A DNA stretch of 64,000 nucleotides, taken from NCBI RefSeq assembly GCF_032854445.1, contig NC_088302.1:8553338-8617337 (forward strand), read 5' to 3'. The position numbers and the translations under genes are program-made. This DNA is from Liolophura sinensis. Taxonomy: Eukaryota > Mollusca > Polyplacophora > Chitonida > Chitonidae. Below, piece after piece: positions 25,901-34,996 of this stretch (position 1 is its first letter; each line of letters starts with the position of its first letter). Below the pieces are notes generated by a model. The model saw nothing but the letters and a program-made list of their open reading frames with translations, had not been told where the DNA came from and did not search any database.

Positions 25901-25994
25901 AGCGCGGACTGAACGATACATGGGCTGTTGGATGTGCCCTGTTGGATGGGTGAAATAAGTCAGCTTGTAGATTGTGGGGCGACTGATTAGTCCC

Positions 25995-26352
25995 GCCAAA
26001 ACGGACCAATAGTGGACACGTATGTTCCTGTGCGAATTTTGTTGAAAAGTTGGTGAAAAGTCCAAAGTCGTCGGCTTGCAGAGTTGAGTGTTGAGCTGCA
26101 TTGTACCAAAACGGATCAATGAGCGGGTTGGATTTTCCCGCTCGGATTTCGTTCACGTTCGCCTCACGTCCTCCAATGAGCGACGGGTGAGCGAAACGTC
26201 GGTTTGTAAAGTTGAGTTGAACACCTCCGTCGCGCCAAAACTGACCAATAGGCGACTAGCAGACCAAGAAACACAATCCCTGGGGGAAAACAGTTCTGAA
26301 AGCGGCGTTGGCGCGCGAATTTCGTTCACGTCCGCGCGGGTGGGATAAATAG
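25995..26352 (+). promoter_or_regulatory. Promoter-like block: three CCAAT-type repeats and a TATA box
   Basis: Three related strings occur at 25,995-26,012 (GCCAAAACGGACCAATAG), 26,104-26,122 (ACCAAAACGGATCAATGAG) and 26,232-26,252 (GCCAAAACTGACCAATAGG). Each is followed by a GCGAATTTCGTTCACGT-like string near 26,036, 26,144 and 26,312. A further CCAATGAGCG lies near 26,173. A TATA-like GATAAATAG at 26,344-26,352 sits about 35 bp before the ATG at 26,385. The layout suits a repeated-enhancer promoter driving the CARD-like frame; this is inference from sequence alone. Confidence 0.5.
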
Positions 26353-26384
26353 AGGCGCGGGGAGCCGGAAAGCGGCAAGCTACC

Positions 26385-26698
26385 ATGTCTCTAATACCTG
26401 CATGTGCAACACCATACCACGCTCGCCCAGACGCTTTTTTCTGGCTAGACGCTGCCATTTTGTTGAACCAATCCGCTTCTGTCAACGCTCTGCTGCCACA
26501 GCCTGCCGAGAAGAAGGCGTGCCATCTGGGGGGCGTGAGGACAAAATTATTAAGATTTTACAATGTCACAAAGACCCCGACTCCCTACCCAAGCTTTGTG
26601 CCGTTCTCGTCGGTCAGGGTTGGACGAGGTTGAAACAACTGGCTTCAGATCTCTCCGATGCTGGCTTGACGGTGCGTCAGCCGCTATCCAACGGCTAG
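26385..26698 (+). CDS. CARD-like protein, readable only through a -1 frameshift
   Basis: The ATG at 26,385 lies in a good start context (TACCATGTC), about 35 bp after a TATA-like box. Frame 1 codes for LNQSASVNALLPQPAEKKAC. At codons 48-50 (CTG GGG GGC) a -1 shift leads to REDKIIKILQCHKDPDSLPK and LCAVLVGQGW, ending at a stop near 26,698: 104 residues in all. The joined sequence resembles the second half of a caspase-recruitment (CARD) death-fold domain (charged DK, ILxxxxDxxSLPxLCxxL helices), as in IAP proteins. Without the shift the frame ends after 82 codons at about 26,633. A slippery G GGG GGC in the right frame is present, but no downstream hairpin is obvious, so a mutational frameshift is as likely. 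Domain call is by eye. Confidence 0.4.
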
Positions 26699-26956
26699 TG
26701 TCTCTCCACTCTATCCACCTTCGGCGGCGCTATGTTTGTCCACGTGGAAAAATGGAGGGCATACCGAACAAACGGTCCGCTCTACCGCTCTATGTGACGT
26801 TGAATCCCCGGTCTTTTCGTTGGTTATTATTCACCTACACCGCGTGTCTTATCTAGTTATGGGTAGTCCACCGTAAGTGATTTGACTGATGGCTGTATTG
26901 CTCGGTCGGTGACGGCGCTAAAATGACGGTGGGCTTTAAACTTTGTGTCTTTCCAG

Positions 26957-27317
26957 CCTGAATAACCTGTGCACCACGTCCAGGTGGAAAGAATGGGTGG
27001 GCGTCGTCACCGACCTTCGAGGCTACACAAGTGTACCCCGTAGCATGTATGCGGATGGTATCGTCAATCAGGGACGTCTGCAGGTTGTGCGAGCTTGCAC
27101 CGAAGACGTCTGCCGACACGTCAAGGATCCCCGGCCCATTCGGCAGTATTATTTAGACACCGTTCTCCGCACGATAATGTACGAGGAGCTACCCTCCGTA
27201 CTATGGGATGAAGTAAGTCGGCTATCCACCCCACTTCAATTCTTGGGTGCAAGCCAGGGACGTCAAACGTATTTAACCTCGAGGGTGACGGGGCGTCTGT
27301 CACTTCTAAATCGGTAA
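26957..27317 (+). CDS. Unassigned open frame between CARD-like and RING frames
   Basis: A strong acceptor-like string (GTGTCTTTCCAG, ending 26,956) precedes a 120-codon frame. It contains WKEWVGVVTDLRGYTSVPRS and IRQYYLDTVLRTIMYEELPS and ends at 27,317. Codon usage looks coding. It could be the second exon of a gene that starts at 26,385, but no donor in the CARD frame gives a matching phase. No domain is recognised. Confidence 0.35.
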
Positions 27318-27569
27318 ATCTCAAGGGATGGATCAGTGCATGCGAGCCTGCGCGAGGATAAAGGCACCGTGACAGCCATGCTGGGAGTTTGGGTTGGTGG
27401 GTTGGCCACGGAACAGCGTGCAACTCCTCAAAGACCCCTACCCACCCCTATCACCCAGCAAAACAAGGAGATCGGCAGAGAGCGGGCGATGGTTCCAGCA
27501 ACCACCAATACCCCTATTACCCAGCGGTGTAGGACGAGCCGGGTGACTCATAGGGCAGAATAAATATGG

Positions 27570-27860
27570 ATGGTACTCCCGGGTCAACCAACAATAGCGG
27601 CAGTAGAAGTGGTGGAAGATGCTAAACTACTGCCAGAGGTACCAACCGTGGGTGGTGTGACAGTATCAGTCACAACCAGGGAAACAACGTGTAAGCCGAT
27701 CCCTACAAGAGACTGTCATATTTGTTACATGCAGTCGTCTGATATGTGCCTCTTACCATGCCGCCACGCAGGAATTTGTGGTTATTGTTTGGCGCATTTG
27801 GAGCGTCATAACTGCCCTTTTTGTAACGAGCCATTCTGCTGTGCGTTGAGATTGTATTAA
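27570..27860 (+). CDS. IAP-type RING finger protein or terminal exon, 96 codons
   Basis: The frame from the ATG at 27,570 ends in a complete C3HC4 RING finger: C49-x2-C52-x11-C64-x-H66-x3-C70-x2-C73-x8-C82-x2-C85, followed by a short hydrophobic tail ending RLY. This C-terminal placement and tail are typical of inhibitor-of-apoptosis (BIRC) E3 ubiquitin ligases, where the RING is the last domain and often follows a CARD. No BIR domain is seen anywhere nearby. A TAA stop lies in frame just upstream of the ATG, so it is either a small stand-alone RING protein or the last exon of a CARD-RING gene starting at 26,385. All zinc ligands are intact, arguing for recent function. Confidence 0.65.
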   Translation: MVLPGQPTIAAVEVVEDAKLLPEVPTVGGVTVSVTTRETTCKPIPTRDCHICYMQSSDMCLLPCRHAGICGYCLAHLERHNCPFCNEPFCCALRLY

Positions 27861-28109
27861 ATAATAATAATAATGATTGAGAAAGAATCTCCCTGTCTCC
27901 CAACCCTCATTTTACCAGTTTTAGAGCGGTGATGACTTGTGCTGACGAGGATGAGATTCTGTACAAGCAGTGCAACGCCGATATGTAAACAACGCACAGA
28001 ATCTTTGTTGTCGTAAGAAACCTAGCTTACGTTCTGCGAGTAGTTACAATTAACGCTCTCTAGGTCAACCCTAGGCACAAAGCAGTGCCTCCACGCTAGG
28101 GGCGGTTCC

Positions 28110-28250
28110 ATGAACTTTCCCTACAACATGGGTGGGCCGAGTTCGCCCGGTGTGTCTGTGAACTTTGAGCAAGCTGTCATATGCGCTAAACATGCAGCGA
28201 CCGGCACTGTCCTCGCCGCCAGAAAACTGAAGAAAGTGAGTGAGTGAGCG
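28110..28250 (+). CDS. Short frame ending in a splice-donor-like sequence
   Basis: The ATG at 28,110 opens 46 codons including MNFPYNMGGPSSPG and AKHAATGTVLAARKLKK. An excellent donor-like AAGAAAGTGAGTG follows the lysines at about 28,233. This looks like a first coding exon, but no matching second exon was identified. The frame at 28,265-28,441 (DVVGCILPMTPDRRREVWVV) lies too close to be joined by a normal intron. Function unknown. Confidence 0.3.
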
Positions 28251-28589
28251 AAGAGTTGGGAGAGAGGTATAGAGCAAAGATCAGGCGAAATGTCGTATGG
28301 CACGGTATGGACGTGGTGGGATGTATTCTACCTATGACCCCGGATAGGCGACGGGAAGTTTGGGTTGTTGTCAAGGCAGATGTGTTACGGCATTTGTCAG
28401 ATGGACGGTTTCACCTACTTTCCGAGACCTGCCTGACATAGTATACAGCGAGTGGCAAATTACTTGTAGTGCGCGCGCGTGAATGGGTCTCGGGTATACC
28501 AACCTTGTCGGTGCCCACCATACCGACAAATTGAAAAAAAATAGTCCGAAGGATCGGTCCTTTGGCGAAGTGTCCGCACAAGACGGGAG

Positions 28590-28676
28590 CAGCGGTGCGT
28601 GGCCGAGTGGTAAAGCGCTGCAGTGTCTGACCCGGTGCTTTCCCCAGAAAGACCAGTTCGAAGGACTTGTCCTCTT
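28590..28676 (+). other. tRNA-like sequence (decayed tRNA or SINE head)
   Basis: GCGTGGCCGAGTGGTAAAGCGC resembles the D-arm and A box of class II (Leu/Ser) tRNAs. About 45 bp later CCAGTTCGAAGG resembles a T-arm and B box, with a plausible anticodon-arm region between. The acceptor stem does not pair and spacing is irregular, so a working tRNA is unlikely. Confidence 0.45.
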
Positions 28677-28693
28677 GTAAGACAAACACTATC

Positions 28694-29102
28694 TTAACGA
28701 TAAGCTGTTTGTGTGTGACTTATCGTTCCGTGTTGAGCACGTCGATGCACTCGCCAATCCCACAACCCGTAGAACGTCTTGTGACACGTTTCACATGTGT
28801 AAATCCGCTGTTTTCCCCCGTGCGTCTGCTGGTGATCTTGGTCGAACAAACCTTCGGACCCATGTAGGCTACGTGAACGTCTGTCCCCGCAAAGTGGTGG
28901 TGTGCGCTTGCTGATGCCTGAACCAGTTTTCGCGTCCGATAAATGTCCTGGCACACGTTCGGCAAGCGAACTCATCCCTCTCCGAAGACTCTCCTGCGTC
29001 ACATGCTACGTGTGCTTGGCCGTTGATGTCGAACTTAATTTTCCGGGCGACCAAACTCGATCTGGCTGTGTGCGCATTTGTAGGCCATGATTTGTTCTCC
29101 AT
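28694..29102 (-). pseudogene. C2H2 zinc-finger gene, frameshifted
   Basis: On the minus strand the ATG at 29,102 opens a frame with one full finger (FACRTCARTFIGRENWFRH, then QQAH) that stops at about 28,869. A second frame carries the back half of another finger (GSEGLFDQDHQQTH; its cysteines are lost) and a complete third finger (YTCETCHKTFYGLWDWRVH, then RRAQH), ending at 28,694. The order and spacing show one three-finger DNA- or RNA-binding protein broken by a frameshift near 28,880. It runs opposite to the CARD-like and RING frames. Confidence 0.6.
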
Positions 29103-29187
29103 TTGTCCATTATTTTGGAGTTCTTGGTTGCGATCGTGATGACGTCATCGTGTCATCTGTGTTAACAAACTGTCAAAAATGACTCTT

Positions 29188-29256
29188 GTGACCAATCAGA
29201 GTCTCCTGATTTGGTTCATTGCTCAGCACACACCATGTGGAAGTCTATAAATAGGC
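29188..29256 (+). promoter_or_regulatory. Promoter-like CCAAT and TATA pair
   Basis: GACCAATCAGAG near 29,190 is followed by TATAAATA at 29,246-29,253. The layout resembles the block ahead of 26,385. Just downstream an ATG at 29,276 opens 13 codons (MALEFAESCHQIA) ending in a donor-like GTAAGC. It could be the start of a transcript running into the satellite. Confidence 0.35.
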
Positions 29257-29497
29257 TGATTTTTAGCGTCTGCAGATGGCCTTGGAATTTGCCGAGAGTT
29301 GTCACCAAATTGCTGGTAAGCATTCTCAGTAAGTAGCTATTTTATTAAGAGTGGGAAAATTCTTGTACCGTGAATTGGGAAATAGTCCCAGTATCGGGAA
29401 AAGTTATTTGTGATCCAGTTTGAGAATTCAGAGACAGTTGACACTTGGTGGGAATCAATCCCAGGAAGCCGGGAATACAGTGTCAAAAATCTGGGAA

Positions 29498-29848
29498 TTT
29501 TCCCAGTCCCAAAATTCTGGGACTCTTCAGCCTCACGATACCTGAGAATCGAGTTCCAGTCTCAAACAAGTGGACCTTGTCTGAGATACCAAAAGTGGAC
29601 CACAGAGACTATATATCTGAATAAATAAACTGAACTTTGGTACCATAATTTGAGGCAGGAGTCTCATGAGACTTTTCCCAGTCCCAAAATTCTGGGACCC
29701 TCCAGTCTCACGAAACCTGGGAATCCAGCTCCAGTGTCATGCAAGTAGAAATTATCTGAGATATCAAAAGTGGACCACAGTGGACTATATACTAGAATAA
29801 ATCAATTGAACTTTGACATCATAATTTGAGACAAGAGTCCCGTGAGAC
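29498..29848. repeat. Tandem duplication, 175 bp unit, two copies
   Basis: TTTTCCCAGTCCCAAAATTC starts at 29,498 and again at 29,673. The two copies stay alignable through CCAAAAGTGGACCACAG and ATAATTTGAG. Confidence 0.85.
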
Positions 29849-29922
29849 TCATATGACACTCAACTGGGACTCTGTCCCATATGACACTTAACTGAGATTC
29901 TGTCCCATATGACACTCAACTG
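29849..29922. repeat. 28 bp tandem repeat, 2.6 copies
   Basis: The unit begins CATATGACACTCAACTG and ends ...CTGTCC; three successive starts are visible. Confidence 0.8.
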
Positions 29923-30238
29923 TTTGGTACTTGTGTCAACTGCTGGTTTCTCCTTCGTCATAATAAATATTCATCATCTGATTCACTGAAAATCTGTTGT
30001 TGGACAACTTTCATTTCGTGTAAGAATTTCAAATCTGATGTGCAAGTCACACTGGATAATAGCCCGAGTTCAGGAAATGTTATGAAATCGCTGATTGGTT
30101 TGTTGATTTAACAAGCTTCGCTCGGCACGTTAAATATCAAACAGGATTAAAGTGATTGAATGGTCTCGCACTCATAGGTACCTGCATGCTTGAGAAGACA
30201 TCATAAGAAACGAAAGCACATAAGACAAATACCAACAA

Positions 30239-30727
30239 CATCTGAACCGCTACAACACTATACTATACATGTATACTGTACTTTACTATACTATACTGCA
30301 CTGCACTGCACTGCACATCTGAACCGCTATAACACTATACTATACATGTATACTGTACTATACTATACTATACTGCACTGCACTGCACTGCACTGCACTA
30401 TATAGTATACTATACTGTACTATACTATATTATACTACACTGTACTACACTATATACTATGCTATACAATACTATACTATACTATACTATACTACACCAT
30501 ACTAATACTATACGATAGAATAGGATAGTGTAGTATAGTATAGTATAGTATAGTATAGTATAGTATAGTATAGTATAGTATAGTATAGTATAGTATAGTA
30601 TAGTATAGTATAGTATTGTATTGTATAGCATAGTATATAGTGTAGTATAGTATAGTATAGTATAGTATAGTATTGTATTGTATAGCATAGTATATAGTGT
30701 AGTATAGTATAGTATAGTATAGTATCC
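30239..30727. repeat. Inverted pentanucleotide satellite, right
   Basis: From 30,239 to about 30,515 the plus strand carries ACTAT/ACTGC pentamers, including a duplicated segment of about 70 bp that starts CATCTGAACCGCTA. From about 30,525 to 30,725 it switches to the reverse complement, TAGTA. The two halves could pair as a very long hairpin. Confidence 0.95.
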
Positions 30728-30730
30728 GAC

Positions 30731-30756
30731 ACATTTTCGACGCAGTATACTACTAA
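30731..30756 (-). repeat. Right terminal inverted repeat
   Basis: It reads, on the minus strand, TTAGTAGTATACTGCG and onward, matching 25,666-25,691 at 25 of 26 positions. Confidence 0.8.
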
Positions 30757-33045
30757 ACGTTTTTGCAAATCGCAATGCTTTATTATCTGAGACAACTGAC
30801 AGACTAATCTGTGTCTTTAGAGAGAATACTGTCGCCTAACCGTAAGAAGCGTGCCCGAGTAACGTTGTAATATCTTGATTCTGATCTTCATCCGTGTTTT
30901 AAGGTTATGGCCAATGGTAATCATTTAAACTCCTTCCTATCTTTTACAAAGCAGTCCATAGCTATATACTCTGTTTTCTTTCCCGTAGTCTGTCATGTTT
31001 TTCGGTGCTTTTGAGTTCATAAAACACCTAAGCAGTACACGAGCACTGTTGGGTTACAGGAGAAAAGTATGTTTTTATGAACAGTTGCAGTCAAAGCGCG
31101 AATTAGATACATATTATTGTATTCAACCTGAAAATTATTCAACGACTGCCGCTTTGGGGTGTAATTTGCATATCATGGCTAGAATATTGAGGTTTCCCTG
31201 CATCATTGAAAACTGGTCACTCTTTCTCGCTTATATGTTCCAATCTTTATTTACTATTTATAAAAAATATTTCTGATATGTTCCTTTCGGAAACTACTGT
31301 CATGGGTTACTTTGGTATTGGTATTAGCGATTATGGACTGGGATGCACCTTCAAGGTTAACAAGTGATATGCGAATGTCGGACGTGAAGCTTAGACATGC
31401 TGTCTGCGGACCTGTTTGTGTACAGCCCGAATATCTCGTTGGATATGGATTTGTTATGAGCTGTATCTCTGGCCGACGCCCATTTCACACAGTGATCAAC
31501 ACTTGTCGACCTGACGGCATCAGATGAATTTCTTAGTATATATAGCAATGATTTGACCCGTACTTTTACAATATTTTATAATGTCTTACTAAGATTTCAA
31601 AAGAGTAATACCATAAAATGTTTATTTGCCATTGCTGCAGGTGTGACCTCAAGGAAGAAAGCCTATTAAAGAAAGAAACTGGAGCCTAATGTCGGTCTCT
31701 CTGTGACATGCGCGTTTTTATTTATTTTGGGTTTTATAATAGCTTTCGCTATTATATTTCTGTCATACCACAGGCTCTTTATTTGACTTAACTTAGCTCG
31801 CAACAGTTTTCACTTGTTAGCTTTTGCGCTGATTTTGGAGCAGCTGTAGTTGTCCCGGCAGATTGGGCTTGAGGCTACATTTTAGACCATATAAACGAAT
31901 TTCAAATACTCATTAGACTAAAAAAAATGCATTTGGTATTGTTGGATCGCGGTACGAATACTGTCACTTAACAGTAACTGTGGGAGGCTACCTTAACTGA
32001 AATCTCTACTTACGTACGAGGGAAATGTCCTACGGTTGTGTGTTTCCCATGGAATTTGCCATAATGCTAGCCGCCGTCATGTAAATGAAATATTCTTGAG
32101 CATTCACCCAGACAGATGATTGAATAAGTCAGATGAATAAATAAACTTACATGCAGCTGAAATACAGAAAGTTACAAACAAAGGCTACTGAAAGAGCCCA
32201 TACATTCATAGCGACCAGCTGATAACTGGCGGTTCAATGGAGCCAGAGACATGAAATCACAGAGATGCTTCCGTCATCACCATTGTCTGGAACTTGGCGG
32301 TAATACGTTGTATGGCTGTTTAACGTGAGTTACATGAAGTTCGCTTGACATCATGAGCCTTCTACCCATATGGCATACACGTTGAGATTGACAAGCGGGT
32401 AAAAGTTTGTCTTTGACAGGTTGCAAATTTTGTTAGTAACATGCCGAAGTTTGATGGTTTGATCTGGTCACTGGCCTTTCCTCAACCCCCAAAAACTAAT
32501 CACAATCGTATATTTGAAAAATTAATTGAATAAATGTCTAAAAGATGGATTATACAAATATAAGAAAAACACATTCAAACAAACCGAGGGGGAAATGACA
32601 TTGAGAACAGTTTGAAGGGTTTCTACATTACAAATATCTTTCACGTTGTAATGCTAGCCACAACAACGTCATCTGTTTACCGGCGTCCTTAGCAAAGATT
32701 CGAGGGACTTAAGATCACATGTCTAACAAAATGTCCGCGGGTCAGCTCTGGCTGTAATTCTCGTTTCAGGCAGGAAAAACTATTAGCTTACAGGCCAAGC
32801 CTGAACCTCAAATAACACCCCGCGGAACATAATTATTGAGTTTTTCTCGGCTAACCTTGTAGTTACGTCAGATCTTAAAAGGCTTTTTCTCAGATAACAT
32901 TATTGATATCAAATGATCCGTTTTGTGGCATTAGGCGATCTTTATTTTCTACCCTCGCTAAAATCGGTGGTAACCGTAATCCAAGGCTGAGGGCCTCAGT
33001 GCACCGCAAGGGGGTTTTAGACGCACATATCCTATAACATTTCGA
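30757..33045. other. Gene-poor interval
   Basis: No supported gene. It contains a family D interspersed repeat at about 31,165-31,265 (GCTAGAATATTGAGGTTTCC) also found at 42,590-42,690. Confidence 0.4.
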
Positions 33046-33049
33046 AGAT

Positions 33050-33092
33050 CTCTCTCTCTCTCTGTCTTGTGTGTGTGTGTGTGTCTCTCTCT
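33050..33092. repeat. (TC)n(TG)n(TC)n microsatellite
   Basis: Compound dinucleotide run. Confidence 0.9.
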
Positions 33093-33435
33093 AGAAAGAC
33101 ATCTAATCAGGTTATGACGCTCGACAAAGCGTGGCCCGATGTTCTAACAAGCGTTAAGTCTTTTAGCGGAGGACTGCTGGGGATTTGTGTAGGCGTACGT
33201 TCACGAAACAGCCCAGTAGCGGAGACTGTTTAGGCTGCTCGTACAGTAGGAGTTCCATTAAGTTGTTATTTAAGCCTCGCTAATCGATTTATTGAGTAAA
33301 CAGTTTCCTGTGGATTATTTACCTCACTGTTCCTTTTCAAGCGAAGATCACTGCAAATTACCTTCACCGGATGTGAAAGTCGTTCATTTTAGGCCTACTT
33401 GTTACTTAAGGTGTATAGAGGTACCTAAAGCATTG

Positions 33436-33620
33436 ATTTATTTGATTGGTGTTTTACGCCCTACTCCAGAATATTTCACTTGTACGACGCCGGTCAGCGT
33501 TATGATGGGAGGAATCCGGGCACAGCCCGTGGAAAACCATCGACCATCCGCAGGTTGCTGTCAGACTTTCCCACGTACGGCTGGTGTGGAAGTCAGCATG
33601 AGCTGGACTGTCCTAGACAA
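33436..33620 (-). mobile_element. (AAAT)n-tailed SINE, near full length
   Basis: The plus strand reads TTGATTGGTGTTTTACGCCC, then the inverted body with GACCATCCGCAGGTTGCTG and TTTCCCACGTACGGCTGG. A tRNA-headed SINE follows immediately. Confidence 0.85.
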
Positions 33621-33663
33621 TATAGTTACCTGTTGTCGCAATAAGACGAGACAACCACCATCA

Positions 33664-34035
33664 CATTACAGTGAGTGCGTGAGTGCTTGGGGTTTAACGA
33701 CGTAGGCCTACTTAACAATTTTTCATTCATATGACGACGAAGGAGCCCTTAAAGTACATGTAATGTAATCCTTTGTTACAGGACGGATTTTCACCACTCT
33801 TTTATCTAGTGCTGCTTCACTGAGATGCCTTACCGAAGGCAAGTAAACCGCTCCGCCCGACCCATTATACTGATATAACCAGTCGTCGAACTATCCCCTT
33901 AATGATGAACGCCAAGCGTGGAATTTACATTTTCCTCTTTTAATGTCTTAGGTGTTACTCTAACCAGTATTGACCCTGGATCTACCGCGCCCGAAGCGGA
34001 CGCTCTACCAACTATACTATCGTGGGTCGGTCAAT
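33664..34035 (-). mobile_element. tRNA-derived SINE, best preserved copy
   Basis: The left end (GAGTGCGTGAGTGCTTGGGG) is the SINE tail. The right end, read on the minus strand, gives ATAGTTGGTAGAGCGTCCGC (A box) and GATCCAGGGTCAATACTGG (B-box region). The body TTACCGAAGGCAAGTAAACC matches the inverted 3,368-3,722 copy. The length of about 370 bp defines the family. Confidence 0.85.
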
Positions 34036-34261
34036 CATATTACATCTGAGCTTATCATACTGTAGAAGCCAGGTTATAAACACTGAATCTCATGGCTAGA
34101 CAAATACGAAATACCCAATGAAGGTGGTTGTATCTTTCATGGTTGTCATTTTTTGACTTGGTTGGGAACAGAAAGCGTTGTAATCGGGTTGAACAGGTTT
34201 CAGATAACAACTTTTTCTTCTAAATATTCCAAGAACGCCGAGGTCGTGTACATGAGACCGC

Positions 34262-34318
34262 CATTTGAGTAAAACAAACTTTGAGTGTGGCGTAAGACGC
34301 CAGTCAAATAAATGTATA
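34262..34318 (+). mobile_element. (AAAT)n-tailed SINE 3' fragment
   Basis: TTTGAGTGTGGCGTAAGACG followed by CCAGTCAAATAAATG, the 3' end of the family. Confidence 0.65.
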
Positions 34319-34622
34319 AATATCGCTTCAAGTCGACACCAAGCGAGCAAGCAGCTTTCGATGTGCGTTATTGCACTTGGACGGTCAGCCAAGTGCAAAC
34401 TGAGTTATCCACTTTAAGGCACGACAGGGCTATTTGTCTATCTTTTATTCCGTTTGTTCTACCGACAGAATATCATTATTCTTCAACTATCTGACAGTTA
34501 AACCCACCCATTGACGTAATTTCAGAGCATCCAACCTTATCCACTTAGTTTTCTACATTCTATGCGCAACCAAATATTGTAAATCGACGATGTCACGCCG
34601 ACGTACAGGGACGTCACTCTTC

Positions 34623-34728
34623 TTTATTTATTTGATTGGTGTTTTACGCCGTACCCCAGAATATTTCACTTATACGATGACGGCCAGCATTATGGTAGGA
34701 GAAACCCACTGGAGCCCGGGGAAACCAG
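34623..34728 (-). mobile_element. (AAAT)n-tailed SINE, 5'-truncated
   Basis: TTGATTGGTGTTTTACGCCG followed by GACGGCCAGCATTATGGTAG, the inverted 3' half of the family. A minisatellite begins at its truncation point. Confidence 0.8.
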
Positions 34729-34996
34729 AATGGTGTGACATTAATTTTGCCATATCAGGATGGTGTGACCTTGTGGCATTAATTCTTTCATATCAACATT
34801 CTCTCATATCGATGGTGTGACCATGTATATTAATTATGTCATATCACGAGGGTGTGACGTTGTGCGATTAATTCTGTCATATCACGATGGAATGACAGTA
34901 TAGCATTAAATATCATATCAGGATGATGTGACCTTGTGGTATTAATTCTGTCACATGAGGATGGCGTGAACATGTAACATTAAGTATGTCATATTA
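34729..34996. repeat. Minisatellite, about 40-45 bp unit, six copies
   Basis: The repeated pattern GATGGTGTGACCTTGTGGCAT ... TAATTCTGTCATATCA runs through the interval with indels. Confidence 0.85.

Larger units (their letters stand above)
25666..30756. mobile_element. Putative 5.1 kb inverted-repeat element with CARD-like, RING and zinc-finger cargo
   Basis: A 26 bp string beginning TTAGTAGTATACTGCG at 25,666 recurs in inverted form at 30,731-30,756 with one mismatch. Just inside both ends lie long pentanucleotide satellites of the same type in opposite orientation: ACTAT-type on the left, TAGTA-type on the right. The sequence between looks less AT-rich than its surroundings and holds several coding frames and promoter-like blocks. 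If the repeats start at GTAGTATAC, a TA dinucleotide flanks both ends, as for Tc1/mariner-like target duplications; this is weak. No transposase is recognised, so it would be non-autonomous, or its transposase has been lost or is unknown. Two unrelated elements flanking a gene-rich segment is the alternative. Confidence 0.6.

Noticed and set aside
25578-25958. Open frames of 95-126 codons with repeating YYTILYYT-type peptides, also at 30,482-30,795
   Set aside because: These are translations of pentanucleotide satellite, which stays open in several frames on chance grounds.
33292-33705. 137-codon plus-strand frame
   Set aside because: It runs through an inverted SINE and flanking sequence; the peptide is the usual chance translation of that SINE.
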